Part shown: positions 8,727 to 18,850 of the stretch, piece after piece
Layout: every line of letters begins with the position of its first letter
How positions within the stretch are numbered: position 1 is the stretch's first letter
Assembly: GCA_016720925.1 (NCBI GenBank)
Contig: JADKJR010000001.1
Location: 310,001 to 374,000, forward strand
Source of the DNA: Betaproteobacteria bacterium
GTDB taxonomy: Bacteria > Pseudomonadota > Gammaproteobacteria > Burkholderiales > Usitatibacteraceae
Length of the DNA stretch: 64,000 bases
Reading direction: 5' to 3'
Position numbers and translations under genes: made by a program
Notes under the pieces: generated by a model
What the model was told of the DNA's origin: nothing
What the model saw: only the letters and a program-made list of their open reading frames with translations
The model's database searches: none

Positions 8727-9236
8727 TCAGTTCTTGGCCAATTCAGCGCCGGTCAATCGATAATACAACGAAGAATCATTCACCAGCTCAAGGCGCCCTG
8801 AAACCACAATTGCATCCCATGGAGAAAACTCCAGCGGCATTTTGGCAACAACCTCAATCATTGAATCGGGCCCTTGCGAAACACAGTATGGGCAATGGGT
8901 GGGCAGCGGGGAAAGAAGGAAATGCGACTGCTTGACGGCGGTCGTCAGCGGCAGGACGAAGCCGTAGACTTTGACCTGCTGCTTGTCGAGTTCCCTGATT
9001 TGCGCGCTGAATTCCGGGCGCAGGGTAGTCTTGCCCGCTTTCTTTTCCTCCACCACCTTCACCTGACGCAACAGCTGCCAGGCAATAGTGCCCGGTGGCA
9101 GCGGGTCCTTGCCGATGTAGCTATAGAGTTGTTCGTCGGCGATCTTGGGGGCTTCGGGGGCGGCGGCTGTGGCATTGCCCGCAAGGGCGACGGAGAGAAA
9201 CACGAAGAAAAAAATTGAAGTGGTGGCCGCGACCAT
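8727..9236 (-). CDS. exported DUF3299 protein of the putative zinc-related ABC locus
   Basis: 169 residues from the ATG at 9236, which gives a clean signal peptide (MVAATTSIFFFVFLSVALAG, cleavage near NATAAA). An upstream GTG at 9302 would put 22 polar residues before it. The mature protein has the DUF3299 pattern: VKVYGFVLPL, then a Cys pair in THCPYCVSQGP, and DAIVVSGRLELV near the end. Homologues sit beside an FtsX-like permease and an ABC ATPase in Zur-controlled zinc-starvation operons such as Pseudomonas PA4063-PA4066 (known context). The Cys pair could bind metal (inference). Last gene of a five-gene minus-strand block. Confidence 0.82.
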   Translation of the reverse strand: MVAATTSIFFFVFLSVALAGNATAAAPEAPKIADEQLYSYIGKDPLPPGTIAWQLLRQVKVVEEKKAGKTTLRPEFSAQIRELDKQQVKVYGFVLPLTTAVKQSHFLLSPLPTHCPYCVSQGPDSMIEVVAKMPLEFSPWDAIVVSGRLELVNDSSLYYRLTGAELAKN

Positions 9237-9353
9237 TTGCGTCGCAATGGACACAGACTGTTGCCCGCAAAACCGAAAGATTTCTGCCCACCGCAAATTC
9301 ACGTTACGTCGCCTTTAAATCCGTTTCTGGAAATCATCCGGCGTTGAATCGAT

Positions 9354-10559
9354 TCACGCGCGGCCCAAAAGTTCTGGCATGGCATCCCGATAAGCGCGCC
9401 ACGCGGGAAATAATCCTGCCGCCAATGCCAGCCCGAGCGCCGCGCCGATCACCCGGAATTCCGCGTTGGCCCACACCAACCCGGTGAGTTGCACACGGTG
9501 GACATTTGCAACCGTCTGACCGATCCACTCCGCGCCAACATGACCCAGCAAGAGGCCAAGTATAACTCCCGCGACGCCCAGCGCGAACCCCTGGGCGAGA
9601 ATGGTGAGAAACACCGTGCCGCGACTCGCGCCGAGCACCCGCAACAAGGCCAGATCCGCGCGGCGTTCATCGAGGGCGTTCATGAGGCCGATGAAAATGC
9701 CCAAGCCCGCGCACAGCATCATGATGCCGGCGAACAGCTTCAATGCGGTCACCCCGAAACCGAGCAAGGCGAACAGGCGGGAAATTTCCATCGCCGGCGC
9801 GGCGGCCTGCAACCCGCTGATGGCGTTCACGCGTCGCGGGAACGAGGCGGCGGCCATCGGCGTGGCGTACTGAATCAGTAGCGCGGTGATTTCTTTTTCC
9901 GCGTCGGCATGTTCGGTTTTGCCTGCATCGCCATGCGCGTGCACGGCCCAGATGCTTTCCACCGGGGTGAGGATGAGGCGATCGATCACCGCGCCGGTGG
10001 GCTTGAGGATACCGACGACCTCAAATGGTTGATTGGGGTGGGCGCCGCCGCCATCGGTTAGGCCATGGGTCCCGGCAAACGATTGCCCCAGCTTCAGCCC
10101 GGTGCGCGCTGCCGCTTCCGCGCCAAGCAGCACTTCCATCGGCTTGGCCCACATTCGACCGGTCTCAACGGCGGCGGCGTGGAGTTCAAGGTAGTCGGGA
10201 CGCGTGCCGACGATGCGAAAGGCCCGGTAACTGTCGCCCAGCGCCAGCGGGATCGCCCGCTTGACGGCGGATTCGGCACTGATGAGGGTTGCCTCGGCGA
10301 GCGGGATATTTCCGGTCGGGACATCAACCTGAAAAACCGAGGACAGAACCAGTTGCAGCGGGCTGCCTTTTGCACCGACCACCAAATCGATGCCGGCCGC
10401 ATCGCGATCCATGCGTTCCTCGGCCTGCGTCAGAGTCAGCAGCAGGGCGACGATGGTCGCGATGCCGAGAGCCAACAGGAGAATATTAAGCAGCGTCGCG
10501 AGCAGGCGTTCGCGCAGATAAGCGAGAGCGAGCGGCAGTGCGATCGCCAGCGCATTCAT
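9354..10559 (-). CDS. FtsX/MacB-like ABC permease
   Basis: 401 residues: one N-terminal membrane helix (ALALAYLRERLLATLLNILL), a large extracytoplasmic domain of about 230 residues, then three C-terminal helices, the FtsX/LolC/MacB layout. It should work with the ATPase encoded immediately upstream, whose stop overlaps this start by four bases (ATGA). The periplasmic loop carries a His-containing stretch (WAVHAHGDAGKTEHAD) that could interact with metal (inference). Type VII ABC systems of this kind usually act on periplasmic or envelope substrates rather than pumping small solutes. Substrate not determined. Confidence 0.9.
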   Translation of the reverse strand: MNALAIALPLALAYLRERLLATLLNILLLALGIATIVALLLTLTQAEERMDRDAAGIDLVVGAKGSPLQLVLSSVFQVDVPTGNIPLAEATLISAESAVKRAIPLALGDSYRAFRIVGTRPDYLELHAAAVETGRMWAKPMEVLLGAEAAARTGLKLGQSFAGTHGLTDGGGAHPNQPFEVVGILKPTGAVIDRLILTPVESIWAVHAHGDAGKTEHADAEKEITALLIQYATPMAAASFPRRVNAISGLQAAAPAMEISRLFALLGFGVTALKLFAGIMMLCAGLGIFIGLMNALDERRADLALLRVLGASRGTVFLTILAQGFALGVAGVILGLLLGHVGAEWIGQTVANVHRVQLTGLVWANAEFRVIGAALGLALAAGLFPAWRAYRDAMPELLGRA

Positions 10560-11191
10560 GAACGCAATTCCAGCACTTGCGTGAAACGGGATTTGATGCG
10601 TTGATCGTGCGTGGCCACCAGCAATGTCGCGCCGTGTTCAACCGCCTGATTGAACAGCAGATTGATGGCCGCCGCGCAATTGGCATCGTCAAGCGCTGCC
10701 GTCGGCTCGTCGGCGAGGATCAGTGCGGGACGATTCATCACCGCGCGCGAAATGGCGACACGCTGCGCTTCGCCCTGCGAAAGCTGGCGTGGCCAGGCGT
10801 GCCGTTTATCACCAATCCCCAATGTGTCGAGAATGGCATGAATGCGTTTGTCATCAACGGGAATCCCTGCCAGTTTTTGCGCAAGCTGCAAATTTGCCTC
10901 GACGGTGAGCGCTGAGATCAGATGCAGCCGTTGCATGACGAAGCCGATGTGCCCGCCGCGAAAATGGTCCCGGTCACTGGCCGTAAGTCCGTTCAGGCTG
11001 GCGCCATTGACGCGGATCTCGCCCGCCATCGGCAGCGCGATACCCGACACAATATTCAGCAGCGTGGTCTTGCCCGAACCGGAAGGCCCCAGCACAAGCG
11101 TGTGTTGTCCGGCCGCAACCAGAAAGTGGTCGAGCACCAGCACCGCCCTGCCATCGTAGCCGGCCCGGAGGCCGGTGATTTCCACCATCAT
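10556..11191 (-). CDS. LolD/MacB-type ABC transporter ATPase
   Basis: 211 residues forming one ABC domain: Walker A GPSGSGKTT, Q-loop FVMQRLHL, signature LSQGEAQRVAI (in place of LSGGQ), Walker B LILADEP and switch His in ATHD. Length and motifs fit the LolD/MacB group that partners FtsX-like permeases, and the permease gene follows with a four-base overlap. The gene begins seven bases after the stop of the upstream CobW gene, so the block reads as one operon. Role inferred from context: energising an envelope system induced under zinc shortage. Confidence 0.93.
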   Translation of the reverse strand: MMVEITGLRAGYDGRAVLVLDHFLVAAGQHTLVLGPSGSGKTTLLNIVSGIALPMAGEIRVNGASLNGLTASDRDHFRGGHIGFVMQRLHLISALTVEANLQLAQKLAGIPVDDKRIHAILDTLGIGDKRHAWPRQLSQGEAQRVAISRAVMNRPALILADEPTAALDDANCAAAINLLFNQAVEHGATLLVATHDQRIKSRFTQVLELRS

Positions 11192-11197
11192 CGAGGA

Positions 11198-12220
11198 CTA
11201 TTTCAGTTCAATCACCGTCCTGGCGTCATCCGCCACACAATAGGCAAGGCCCTCGATGAAGATTCGCTTGGGCAGATTGCGCCCGATGAAAACCATTTTT
11301 GAGGCCCGCGTTTCTCCCGCTGCCCACGGCTTGCCGGGACTGCCGCCCATGGTCATGTGAACACCCTGGAAGATCATTCGGCTGTTCTCCCCTTCGATGT
11401 TGAGCACTCCCTTGTATCGCAGCATGTCATTGCCGTAGGTCTGGATCAGCAGGGACAGGAATGCTTCTATTTTTTCCATGTCCAGCGCGCGTTCGGACGT
11501 GAATACGAACGACTGGATGTCGTCATCGTGGTGGTGATCATCTTCCTTCAGGAAGTCTGGATCGATTTCCAGCACCGAATTCAGGTTAAAGCCGCGAACG
11601 TCGAGGATTTCCTTGATGTCGGTTTCGCCGAAATGCACCGGCTTGTAAGTGGCGCGCGGATTCATGCGCTTCATGCGGCTGATCAGCGCGTCGGTTTCTT
11701 CCTTGGCGACCAGATCGGTTTTCGATATCAGCACGCGGTCGGCAAAGCCAATTTGTTGGCGTGCCTGTTCATTGCCGTCGAGCTGCTGTTGCGCGTGCTT
11801 GGCATCCACTACCGTGATGACGGCATCAAGTACGTAGTAGCGATGAACGTCGTCATCCATGAAAAATGTCTGCGCGACCGGGCCGGGATCGGCCATGCCG
11901 GTGGTCTCGATAATAACGCGATCGAATTTAAGTTTGCCTTTCCTGCGCTTGTCAGCCAGTTCACCGAGGATGCGCACCAGATCACCGCGCACGGTGCAGC
12001 AAATGCAGCCGTTGTTCATTTCAATGATTTGTTCTTCCTTGTCCTGCACCAGGATATCGTTGTCGATGCCGGCCTCGCCGAATTCGTTTTCGATCACGGC
12101 GATTTTCTCGCCATGGCGCTCAGTCAGGATGCGATTGAGCAGCGTGGTTTTGCCCGCGCCCAGAAAGCCGGTGAGGATGGTGGTGGGGATGGGGGATTTT
12201 TTCGATGTTTGTGTTGACAT
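11198..12220 (-). CDS. CobW/COG0523 GTPase, metallochaperone-type (second copy)
   Basis: A G3E-family GTPase of 340 residues that probably inserts or traffics a metal, most often zinc in this subgroup. Visible: Walker A GFLGAGKTT, the metal-binding NGCICCTVRGD, IIETTGMADPGP and the base-recognition SKTD, plus a His/Asp-rich loop EDDHHHDDD before the CobW C-terminal domain. The start is the ATG at 12220 (MSTQTSKKSPIPTT), eight codons below an upstream frame start, with GAAGAG about six bases before it. It follows a related CobW gene by about 55 bases and precedes the ABC ATPase by seven. Confidence 0.93.
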   Translation of the reverse strand: MSTQTSKKSPIPTTILTGFLGAGKTTLLNRILTERHGEKIAVIENEFGEAGIDNDILVQDKEEQIIEMNNGCICCTVRGDLVRILGELADKRRKGKLKFDRVIIETTGMADPGPVAQTFFMDDDVHRYYVLDAVITVVDAKHAQQQLDGNEQARQQIGFADRVLISKTDLVAKEETDALISRMKRMNPRATYKPVHFGETDIKEILDVRGFNLNSVLEIDPDFLKEDDHHHDDDIQSFVFTSERALDMEKIEAFLSLLIQTYGNDMLRYKGVLNIEGENSRMIFQGVHMTMGGSPGKPWAAGETRASKMVFIGRNLPKRIFIEGLAYCVADDARTVIELK

Positions 12221-12275
12221 GTATAACTCTTCGCGGGAATTCAATTAATCAAAATGGGGGCGGTCGCAGGCGGCT

Positions 12276-13355
<1,080 letters not shown>

Positions 13356-13486
13356 GGAATGCGGAAGGTTACCCGATCGACGGCCGATGCGCGGCGATGA
13401 GAAGGGCCACGCGCGATCGGATCAGATGCTCACCGATGGCGCGGATTCGCGGCGCGGCGGCTGGAATGCAACAAACAACGCAAACA

Positions 13487-13547
13487 CAAGCACTGGCGCG
13501 GCTTACAGGCTTGTTTTGCTCTGAAAGCCGCGTCAGTGCTTGAGTTT
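13487..13547. repeat. palindromic repeat family P, copy 2
   Basis: The arms CAAGCACTGGCGCGGCTT and AAGCCGCGTCAGTGCTTG pair almost perfectly around a 24-base centre. It lies just past the 3' end of the penicillin acylase gene and upstream of the CobW block, so it could also fold as a transcript-end hairpin. Confidence 0.75.
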
Positions 13548-13559
13548 CACCTTTTAACG

Positions 13560-15986
13560 CTACGGCGTGAGCTGCAGCGTATGCCGCGTTTCGCCCGCCA
13601 GCAGTGGTGTCGGCTTGCCTTGCAGCCAGTCGTCGTGTCCGGCACCGTAAAACGGTGACAGCGGATGTCCACTTTGCCCGCCGGGCATGGTGAAAATGGC
13701 TTGTTCCTCGCGGCCCGGCGACACCACCATGCGCTGCGACGCGCCGAATGTGGGCGCGGCCACCAGCGGCATATTGTTGTCGCCTGCCAGCGGCGTGGCC
13801 GGCATATCCAGTACCGCCGACAGGAACGGCATCGCGCGGGAGAACGGGTGCTTGATGCGCGCGATGTTACGTTTGCCCCAGGTCGCGTCCGCAATCTTGC
13901 CGTGCTGCTTCACCAACTCATCGTGTACCGCCGCCAACTGTGCTGCCAGAAAATCGTCCCAGTCGCGGTGCGGTTTGGGCAGCAGGTGCGGCGGACGCGT
14001 CGACAGCGCCTGCCATACTGGATATTCAAATTTGCCGTCAAAGCCGAATGTGCCTTCCTGTTTGCCGGCCGGCGCCGATGATGGCGACAACCCCGCCGCG
14101 GTCGCGAGCCACTCCTTCCACAACTGATCCATGACCTGCTGGCGAAATGCGCGTGCGATGCGATGCCCCGTCTGGTCGATATCGGCGCGGCCATTCCAGC
14201 GCTTGAGTTCGCCGGCGATGGCGGTGGTCTTTTCGTTGGCGCGCGCGGTGGCGGTCCCGATCGCGAGGTCGGCCCAGCGTTTCAGGAACCGCGATTCGGT
14301 GTCGAGATGAATCGCGTGCAGGCCTTTTTCATCGAACGCCGGCTGTGCACGCAAGCGGTCGCGGATTTGCATGGCGCGCGCGCCGAGATCAAAACCACCG
14401 TCGCCGATTGCATCCCCGCCCTGACCGGTTTCGGGTCCAAGTTGACGGTTGTTGGCAGTCCACAGACGTGCGTCGGCGGGATTCTTTACCAATGGATAGC
14501 GATTGGTCGCGAGCCATCCGGTTGGCAGCGCGGCAAGCGGCGTCAACTGGCCGCGCGTCGATTGCCGGGGAACGGATTCGCTCATCGGGATGCGCCCCAT
14601 GATGGTCCAGGCCACGTTTCCCTGCTTGTCGGCAATCAGTACATTCTGGTGCGGGATACCGCTCGCGTGCGCAATGGCGATCGCGTCATCAACATTTTGC
14701 GCAAACATCATGTCGCCCGCACGCATGTTCACGCCACCGTCGCGATACAGCACCCACGAGAGCGCGTAATCATTGTCAGTGTCTGTTTTCAGAATCGGGC
14801 CGAACGGAGATTCGCGAACCTCAATGTCTTCGTTCTCGCCGCCCTTGACCGTAATGGTTTCGCGATAGGTGGTGATGGCAGGTTTGTCACTGGTCGCCGC
14901 TTTTGGCAGCGCCACCCAGTCAAACCATTGGCCGTAACCGTTGGTAAATCCCCAGGCGATGTGGCCATTGCTGCCCACCACGACGGCAGGCAGGCCGGGC
15001 AAGGTGACGCCGGCAACACGCTGCACAGCCGCTCCCTCGCCGATGCTGATCTGTGTGCGAAACCAGATGTTCGGCACACCCAGGCCGAGATGCATGTCGT
15101 CAGCCAGCATCGCGCCGCCGTGACTCGTCAACGCGCCACCAATTGCCCAGTTATTGCTGCCGACCGCTTCGTCGTTGCGTTCGTCGAGAGCAACCGATTC
15201 GGACTCGCTCGTATTGATTTGCCGCGCAGCGACTTTCGCGTTTCGCGTGTCAAACTCGGTCGACACCGGCATTGCGGGCGGTGTAATTTCGCTGCCGTCG
15301 AGCGCGGCGTCCCAACCGCCGCCGGAAGGTTTCAGCCAGCCGAACAGGCGATCGCCGATCTTCTTCCGCAACCCGATTTCGTTGAAGCGCTCTTCGAATC
15401 CCCGCGCCTGCAGCATGAAATACATTTCACCCACCACCAGCATTGAATCGACTTCATGCCAGGGTTCGGGTGTGGTGCGCAGGACGAAGTATTGCCATGG
15501 CCTTGCGCTCAACGCGTTGAGGCCGGCATTGACGCCTTCTGTATACGCGCTGACCCATGCACGATCCGCAGGCGGCAGCGATTGCCACTGCGCCGTCATG
15601 CGCGCGCGCAGGCGGTGGCGGCGTTTGTCCTTGTCCATGGGCAAGGTGGCCGCGCCGAGCAGGGCGGAAAGCTCGCCGGCGGCGGACCGCCGCGCAAGGT
15701 CCATTTCAAAAAAACGCTCCTGGCTGTGCACGTACCCCAGCGCGCGGATGGCGTCCGGCTGGCTGCGTGCTTGAATCGACACGGTGCCGCGATCATCGCG
15801 CGCAATCGATAGGGTGGACTGGAGCTGCGCAACTTTGTGGTCGCCATCCAGTACCGGCAGACTGGCTCGCAGCATCGCATACGCGGCGATTACGACCAAT
15901 ACAAGCAGCGCGCCAATGCCGAGAAATATGTTGCGACCGATACGCAGAAAACGTTGGCTTCGCGGTGACGGGTTCCGGGGGATCAT
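13560..15986 (-). CDS. penicillin acylase family protein (Ntn hydrolase)
   Basis: 808 residues. An N-terminal membrane anchor (IFLGIGALLVLVVIAAYAML) is followed by an alpha-subunit region, then the autocatalytic site in EAVGSNNWAIGG, where the Ser becomes the N-terminal nucleophile of the beta subunit. The rest, including DDMHLGLGVPNIWF and the C-terminal GGQSGHPLSPFYG motif, is typical of the family. Members hydrolyse amides such as beta-lactam side chains or acyl-homoserine lactones; the substrate here is unknown. The ATG overlaps the stop of xerC by four bases, an unusual coupling to a recombinase gene. Confidence 0.92.
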   Translation of the reverse strand: MIPRNPSPRSQRFLRIGRNIFLGIGALLVLVVIAAYAMLRASLPVLDGDHKVAQLQSTLSIARDDRGTVSIQARSQPDAIRALGYVHSQERFFEMDLARRSAAGELSALLGAATLPMDKDKRRHRLRARMTAQWQSLPPADRAWVSAYTEGVNAGLNALSARPWQYFVLRTTPEPWHEVDSMLVVGEMYFMLQARGFEERFNEIGLRKKIGDRLFGWLKPSGGGWDAALDGSEITPPAMPVSTEFDTRNAKVAARQINTSESESVALDERNDEAVGSNNWAIGGALTSHGGAMLADDMHLGLGVPNIWFRTQISIGEGAAVQRVAGVTLPGLPAVVVGSNGHIAWGFTNGYGQWFDWVALPKAATSDKPAITTYRETITVKGGENEDIEVRESPFGPILKTDTDNDYALSWVLYRDGGVNMRAGDMMFAQNVDDAIAIAHASGIPHQNVLIADKQGNVAWTIMGRIPMSESVPRQSTRGQLTPLAALPTGWLATNRYPLVKNPADARLWTANNRQLGPETGQGGDAIGDGGFDLGARAMQIRDRLRAQPAFDEKGLHAIHLDTESRFLKRWADLAIGTATARANEKTTAIAGELKRWNGRADIDQTGHRIARAFRQQVMDQLWKEWLATAAGLSPSSAPAGKQEGTFGFDGKFEYPVWQALSTRPPHLLPKPHRDWDDFLAAQLAAVHDELVKQHGKIADATWGKRNIARIKHPFSRAMPFLSAVLDMPATPLAGDNNMPLVAAPTFGASQRMVVSPGREEQAIFTMPGGQSGHPLSPFYGAGHDDWLQGKPTPLLAGETRHTLQLTP

Positions 15987-16906
15987 GTTTTCTTTCGTTT
16001 CGCCCGCGGATGCGCGGCGTCATAGACCTTTGCGAGATGCTGAAAATCCAAATGCGTATACACCTGCGTCGAGGCGATGCTCGCATGGCCGAGCATTTCC
16101 TGCACGGCCCGCAAATCCCCGGAAGATTGCAGCACATGCGAGGCGAAGGAATGCCGCAACATATGCGGATGCGGGTCGATGGTCAATCCTTGCAGCGTTG
16201 CCCAGCGCTTGATGCGGCTTTGCACCACGCGCGGACTGATGCGCGCGCCGCGTGTTCCCAGAAACAGCGCGCCTTCCGATGCGCCTTTGACCGTGCGGCG
16301 CGTTTTGAGCCAGCGCCAGATGGCCTCCATGGCGTGCTTTCCCACCGGCACGATGCGGGTCTTGTTGCCCTTGCCTGTGACGCGCACTTCCGCGGTGGAG
16401 AAATCGATGCCTTCAATGTCGAGCCCGGTCACTTCGGATACGCGCAGGCCGGAGGAGTACAGCAGCTCATAAATGGCGCGGTCGCGAATGCCCTCGGGCG
16501 TATCGTCGGCAAAACTCACCAGCCGCACGGCTTCATCCGGCGACAAGGTCTGCGGCAGGCGTTTGGCCGCCTTGGGGGCTTTCACGCCATCCACGGGGTT
16601 GATCGTGAACTGTTGGTTTTGCACCAGAAAGCCAAAATAGCCGCGCCAGCCGGACAGCACCCGTGCCAATGATTTTGCGCTGAGACCTTTGCCGTGCAAT
16701 GTAGCCGCAAATCGGCGAATGTCGGCCTGCGACAAACTTTCCAGCGTTCGTTCAGCGCCAGCGCTGGAATCCTTAGGCCCTTTGAGACCATCGACGAGCG
16801 CGGTCAAAAGCACAAGATCCCGCCGGTAACTTTTTACCGTCATGGCGGCAAGCCGCCGCTCGTGCGTCAGGAAACTCAGGTAGCGCTCAATGGAAGCAGC
16901 AACCAT
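15983..16906 (-). CDS. xerC: XerC tyrosine recombinase
   Basis: Site-specific recombinase that resolves chromosome dimers at dif together with XerD. 307 residues from the ATG at 16906 (MVAASIERYLSFLTHERRLA); a longer frame start would run into the upstream gene. The N-terminal SAM-like DNA-binding domain precedes the catalytic domain, which shows SSGLRVSEVTGL (first Arg), HMLRHSFASHVL (His-x-x-Arg), GHAS and the nucleophile in TQVYTHLD. The order dapF-DUF484-xerC is conserved in beta- and gammaproteobacteria and supports XerC rather than XerD. Confidence 0.95.
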   Translation of the reverse strand: MVAASIERYLSFLTHERRLAAMTVKSYRRDLVLLTALVDGLKGPKDSSAGAERTLESLSQADIRRFAATLHGKGLSAKSLARVLSGWRGYFGFLVQNQQFTINPVDGVKAPKAAKRLPQTLSPDEAVRLVSFADDTPEGIRDRAIYELLYSSGLRVSEVTGLDIEGIDFSTAEVRVTGKGNKTRIVPVGKHAMEAIWRWLKTRRTVKGASEGALFLGTRGARISPRVVQSRIKRWATLQGLTIDPHPHMLRHSFASHVLQSSGDLRAVQEMLGHASIASTQVYTHLDFQHLAKVYDAAHPRAKRKKT

Positions 16907-16920
16907 TGGCCGTGTGCCGT

Positions 16921-17667
16921 TCACGCTGTTAAAGGCGGCTCCGGCGCGAGGGCCGTGGCGGCGGGTACAAACGTCAAGTGCCGGGCGAGGCAATGCGCCA
17001 GTACATCGCCGATGCGGGTCAGGAATACGGTACCCATGTCCGCGTAGAACCGTTCCGCATTCTCGGACGCCATCAGCAGCAGGCCGAAGGTCTGCCCCAT
17101 TCTCAGCGGTTCAAACGCCCGCCCCACTTTCAATGGAACCAGCGCATACGATTTCAAATGAGGCGCATGTTCGCCAAACCAGTGATTGGTTTCATACACC
17201 GGATGACTTCCGCAATACGGTTCCTTCATGGCGTCCACAAACCGGCTCAGTTCCGCGCTCGCAGGCTGGAATTCCGGGGACGGCGTCCCGGGCGGTACCA
17301 CGTCCCAAAGGCGCACGGCGACATGCGGCACCTGAAAATTGTCCAGCAGATCGAGATAGACCGTGTCGATCAACTGATCGAGCGTTGTGCAATCGATGAG
17401 CCGCAGCGCCAACGCGTGGATCTTGTCGGAGAGCGTGTCATTCTCCTCGCCAAAATTGACGAGTTCCGCGAGTTTGGATTCAAGCAACTTCACCTTCTCG
17501 CGCGTGGCGATCAACTGGCGCTCGGGAATCGACACCGTGCGCCCGCCATGCGGGTGAGCGACGTTGATGTTCAGCAACACATCCACATGTTGCTCAAAAA
17601 AATCCGGGTGGGCTCTCAGGAATTCCGCGACTTGTTCGGTGCTTAGTACATTCGACACGTTGGACAA
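16921..17667 (-). CDS. DUF484 (GAF-like) family protein
   Basis: 248 residues. The start of the family is clear: EQVAEFLRAHPDFFEQHVDVL, followed by HGGRTVSIPERQLIATREKV and a helical linker, then a GAF-like C-terminal domain. DUF484 genes lie almost invariably between dapF and xerC in this part of Proteobacteria, as here, but the biochemical role is not established. It starts nine bases after dapF ends and its stop lies 14 bases from the xerC start, which supports co-transcription. Confidence 0.92.
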   Translation of the reverse strand: MSNVSNVLSTEQVAEFLRAHPDFFEQHVDVLLNINVAHPHGGRTVSIPERQLIATREKVKLLESKLAELVNFGEENDTLSDKIHALALRLIDCTTLDQLIDTVYLDLLDNFQVPHVAVRLWDVVPPGTPSPEFQPASAELSRFVDAMKEPYCGSHPVYETNHWFGEHAPHLKSYALVPLKVGRAFEPLRMGQTFGLLLMASENAERFYADMGTVFLTRIGDVLAHCLARHLTFVPAATALAPEPPLTA

Positions 17668-17675
17668 CCTTTTCT

Positions 17676-18524
17676 CTAGACTGCAATTTCGCCCTTGAAT
17701 ACTGTCGCGGTGGCCCCCGACATCAATACCGGCGCGCTTTTATCGTCGCCACCTTGCCATGTTACCGTGAGTTCGCCGCCACGCGTGAAGACGACCACGC
17801 TTGAGTCGAGCAATCCCCACCGGATACCCGTAACCACGGCGGCACATGCGCCAGTGCCACAAGCCAGCGTTTCACCAGCACCGCGTTCCCAGACGCGCAA
17901 TCGCACATGTCCGCGATCGACAATCTGCAGGAAGCCTGCGTTCACACGATTCGGGAATTTCTCGTGATTCTCGATCAGTGGGCCGGTCTCGCGCACCGGC
18001 GCGGTATCGACATTTGCGACGACTTGTACCGCATGCGGATTGCCCATTGAAACTGCGCCGATGGAGATGTGCGTGCCTCGGACGTCAAGTGCATATTTGA
18101 GGGACTCCACCTCAGCCTTGAAGGGAATCTCGGCCGGGATAAAACGCGGCGGCCCCATGTTCACGGTGACCCTACCATCCGCCTCTATTCGCGGCACGAT
18201 CAGACCGGACAGTGTTTCCACCCGGATTTCCTGCTTGGTGGTCAGGCCCTCGTCGCGGACGAATTGTGCAAAACACCGCGCGCCATTGCCGCATTGCTCG
18301 ACCTCGCCGCCGTCGGCATTGAAGATGCGATAACGAAAATCGGCATTCGCGTTGGTGGCGAGTTCAACCAATAGCAGTTGATCGCAGCCGATGCCGAAGT
18401 GGCGGTCGGCAATGCGCTGGATCTGCGCGGGACTGAGGGAAATGGTTTGCGAGACGCCATTGAGCATGACGAAGTCATTGCCCTGGCCATGCATTTTGGT
18501 GAAGCGTAATGACAGTTGCGCCAA
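17676..18524 (-). CDS. dapF: diaminopimelate epimerase
   Basis: Converts LL- to meso-diaminopimelate for lysine and peptidoglycan synthesis. 282 residues, the usual size. Both catalytic Cys are present, in QCGNGARC and ACGTGACA, giving the two-base racemisation pair, and the N-terminal FTKMHGQGNDFVML is diagnostic. The only plausible start is a TTG at 18524; the in-frame TAG of the upstream 92-residue gene lies 12 bases away, so translation may be coupled. A weak TTG start may keep expression low (inference). Confidence 0.96.
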   Translation of the reverse strand: MAQLSLRFTKMHGQGNDFVMLNGVSQTISLSPAQIQRIADRHFGIGCDQLLLVELATNANADFRYRIFNADGGEVEQCGNGARCFAQFVRDEGLTTKQEIRVETLSGLIVPRIEADGRVTVNMGPPRFIPAEIPFKAEVESLKYALDVRGTHISIGAVSMGNPHAVQVVANVDTAPVRETGPLIENHEKFPNRVNAGFLQIVDRGHVRLRVWERGAGETLACGTGACAAVVTGIRWGLLDSSVVVFTRGGELTVTWQGGDDKSAPVLMSGATATVFKGEIAV

Positions 18525-18536
18525 TGGAGCGGATTT

Positions 18537-18815
18537 CTATTCGGGGGTGTAGATGAACGGGCTGTCCTGAAGATCGGGATTCTTTTCAATCTCGGAACAA
18601 TCTTCAACGTTCATCTCGGGCGGGTTGTCGGCGGAGTTTCGCACCGAGGCGCGAAACTCCGGGTCGGAGATGGCCTGCTTTACGGCGTATTCACAAGCCG
18701 AATCGGCTGTTTCGGATTGCACGTAGACGGTTTTGATGAAGCCGTACCAGCCTTCCTTGCCTTCCCGGTTCAGCAAGAAATGTTCGCCGCGCAGCAGGAC
18801 TTGGAATTGAGCCAT
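18537..18815 (-). CDS. small conserved hypothetical protein
   Basis: 92 residues starting MAQFQVLLRGEHFLLNREGK, soluble, without signal peptide. The text KEGWYGFIKTVYVQSETADS followed by an acidic tail (NPPEMNVEDCSEIEKNPD) does not match a family I can name. It lies between an acyltransferase gene and dapF, in the same direction with short gaps, so it is likely co-transcribed. The coding frame is the only one open across the gap. Confidence 0.65.
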   Translation of the reverse strand: MAQFQVLLRGEHFLLNREGKEGWYGFIKTVYVQSETADSACEYAVKQAISDPEFRASVRNSADNPPEMNVEDCSEIEKNPDLQDSPFIYTPE

Positions 18816-18850
18816 GTTTATGATCCCCTCACTCCGCTAGAGCCGCTCAT

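Noticed and set aside
14163..15446. 427-codon plus-strand frame inside the penicillin acylase gene
   Set aside because: The opposite strand encodes a clear enzyme with its catalytic Ser; this frame is a compositional shadow.
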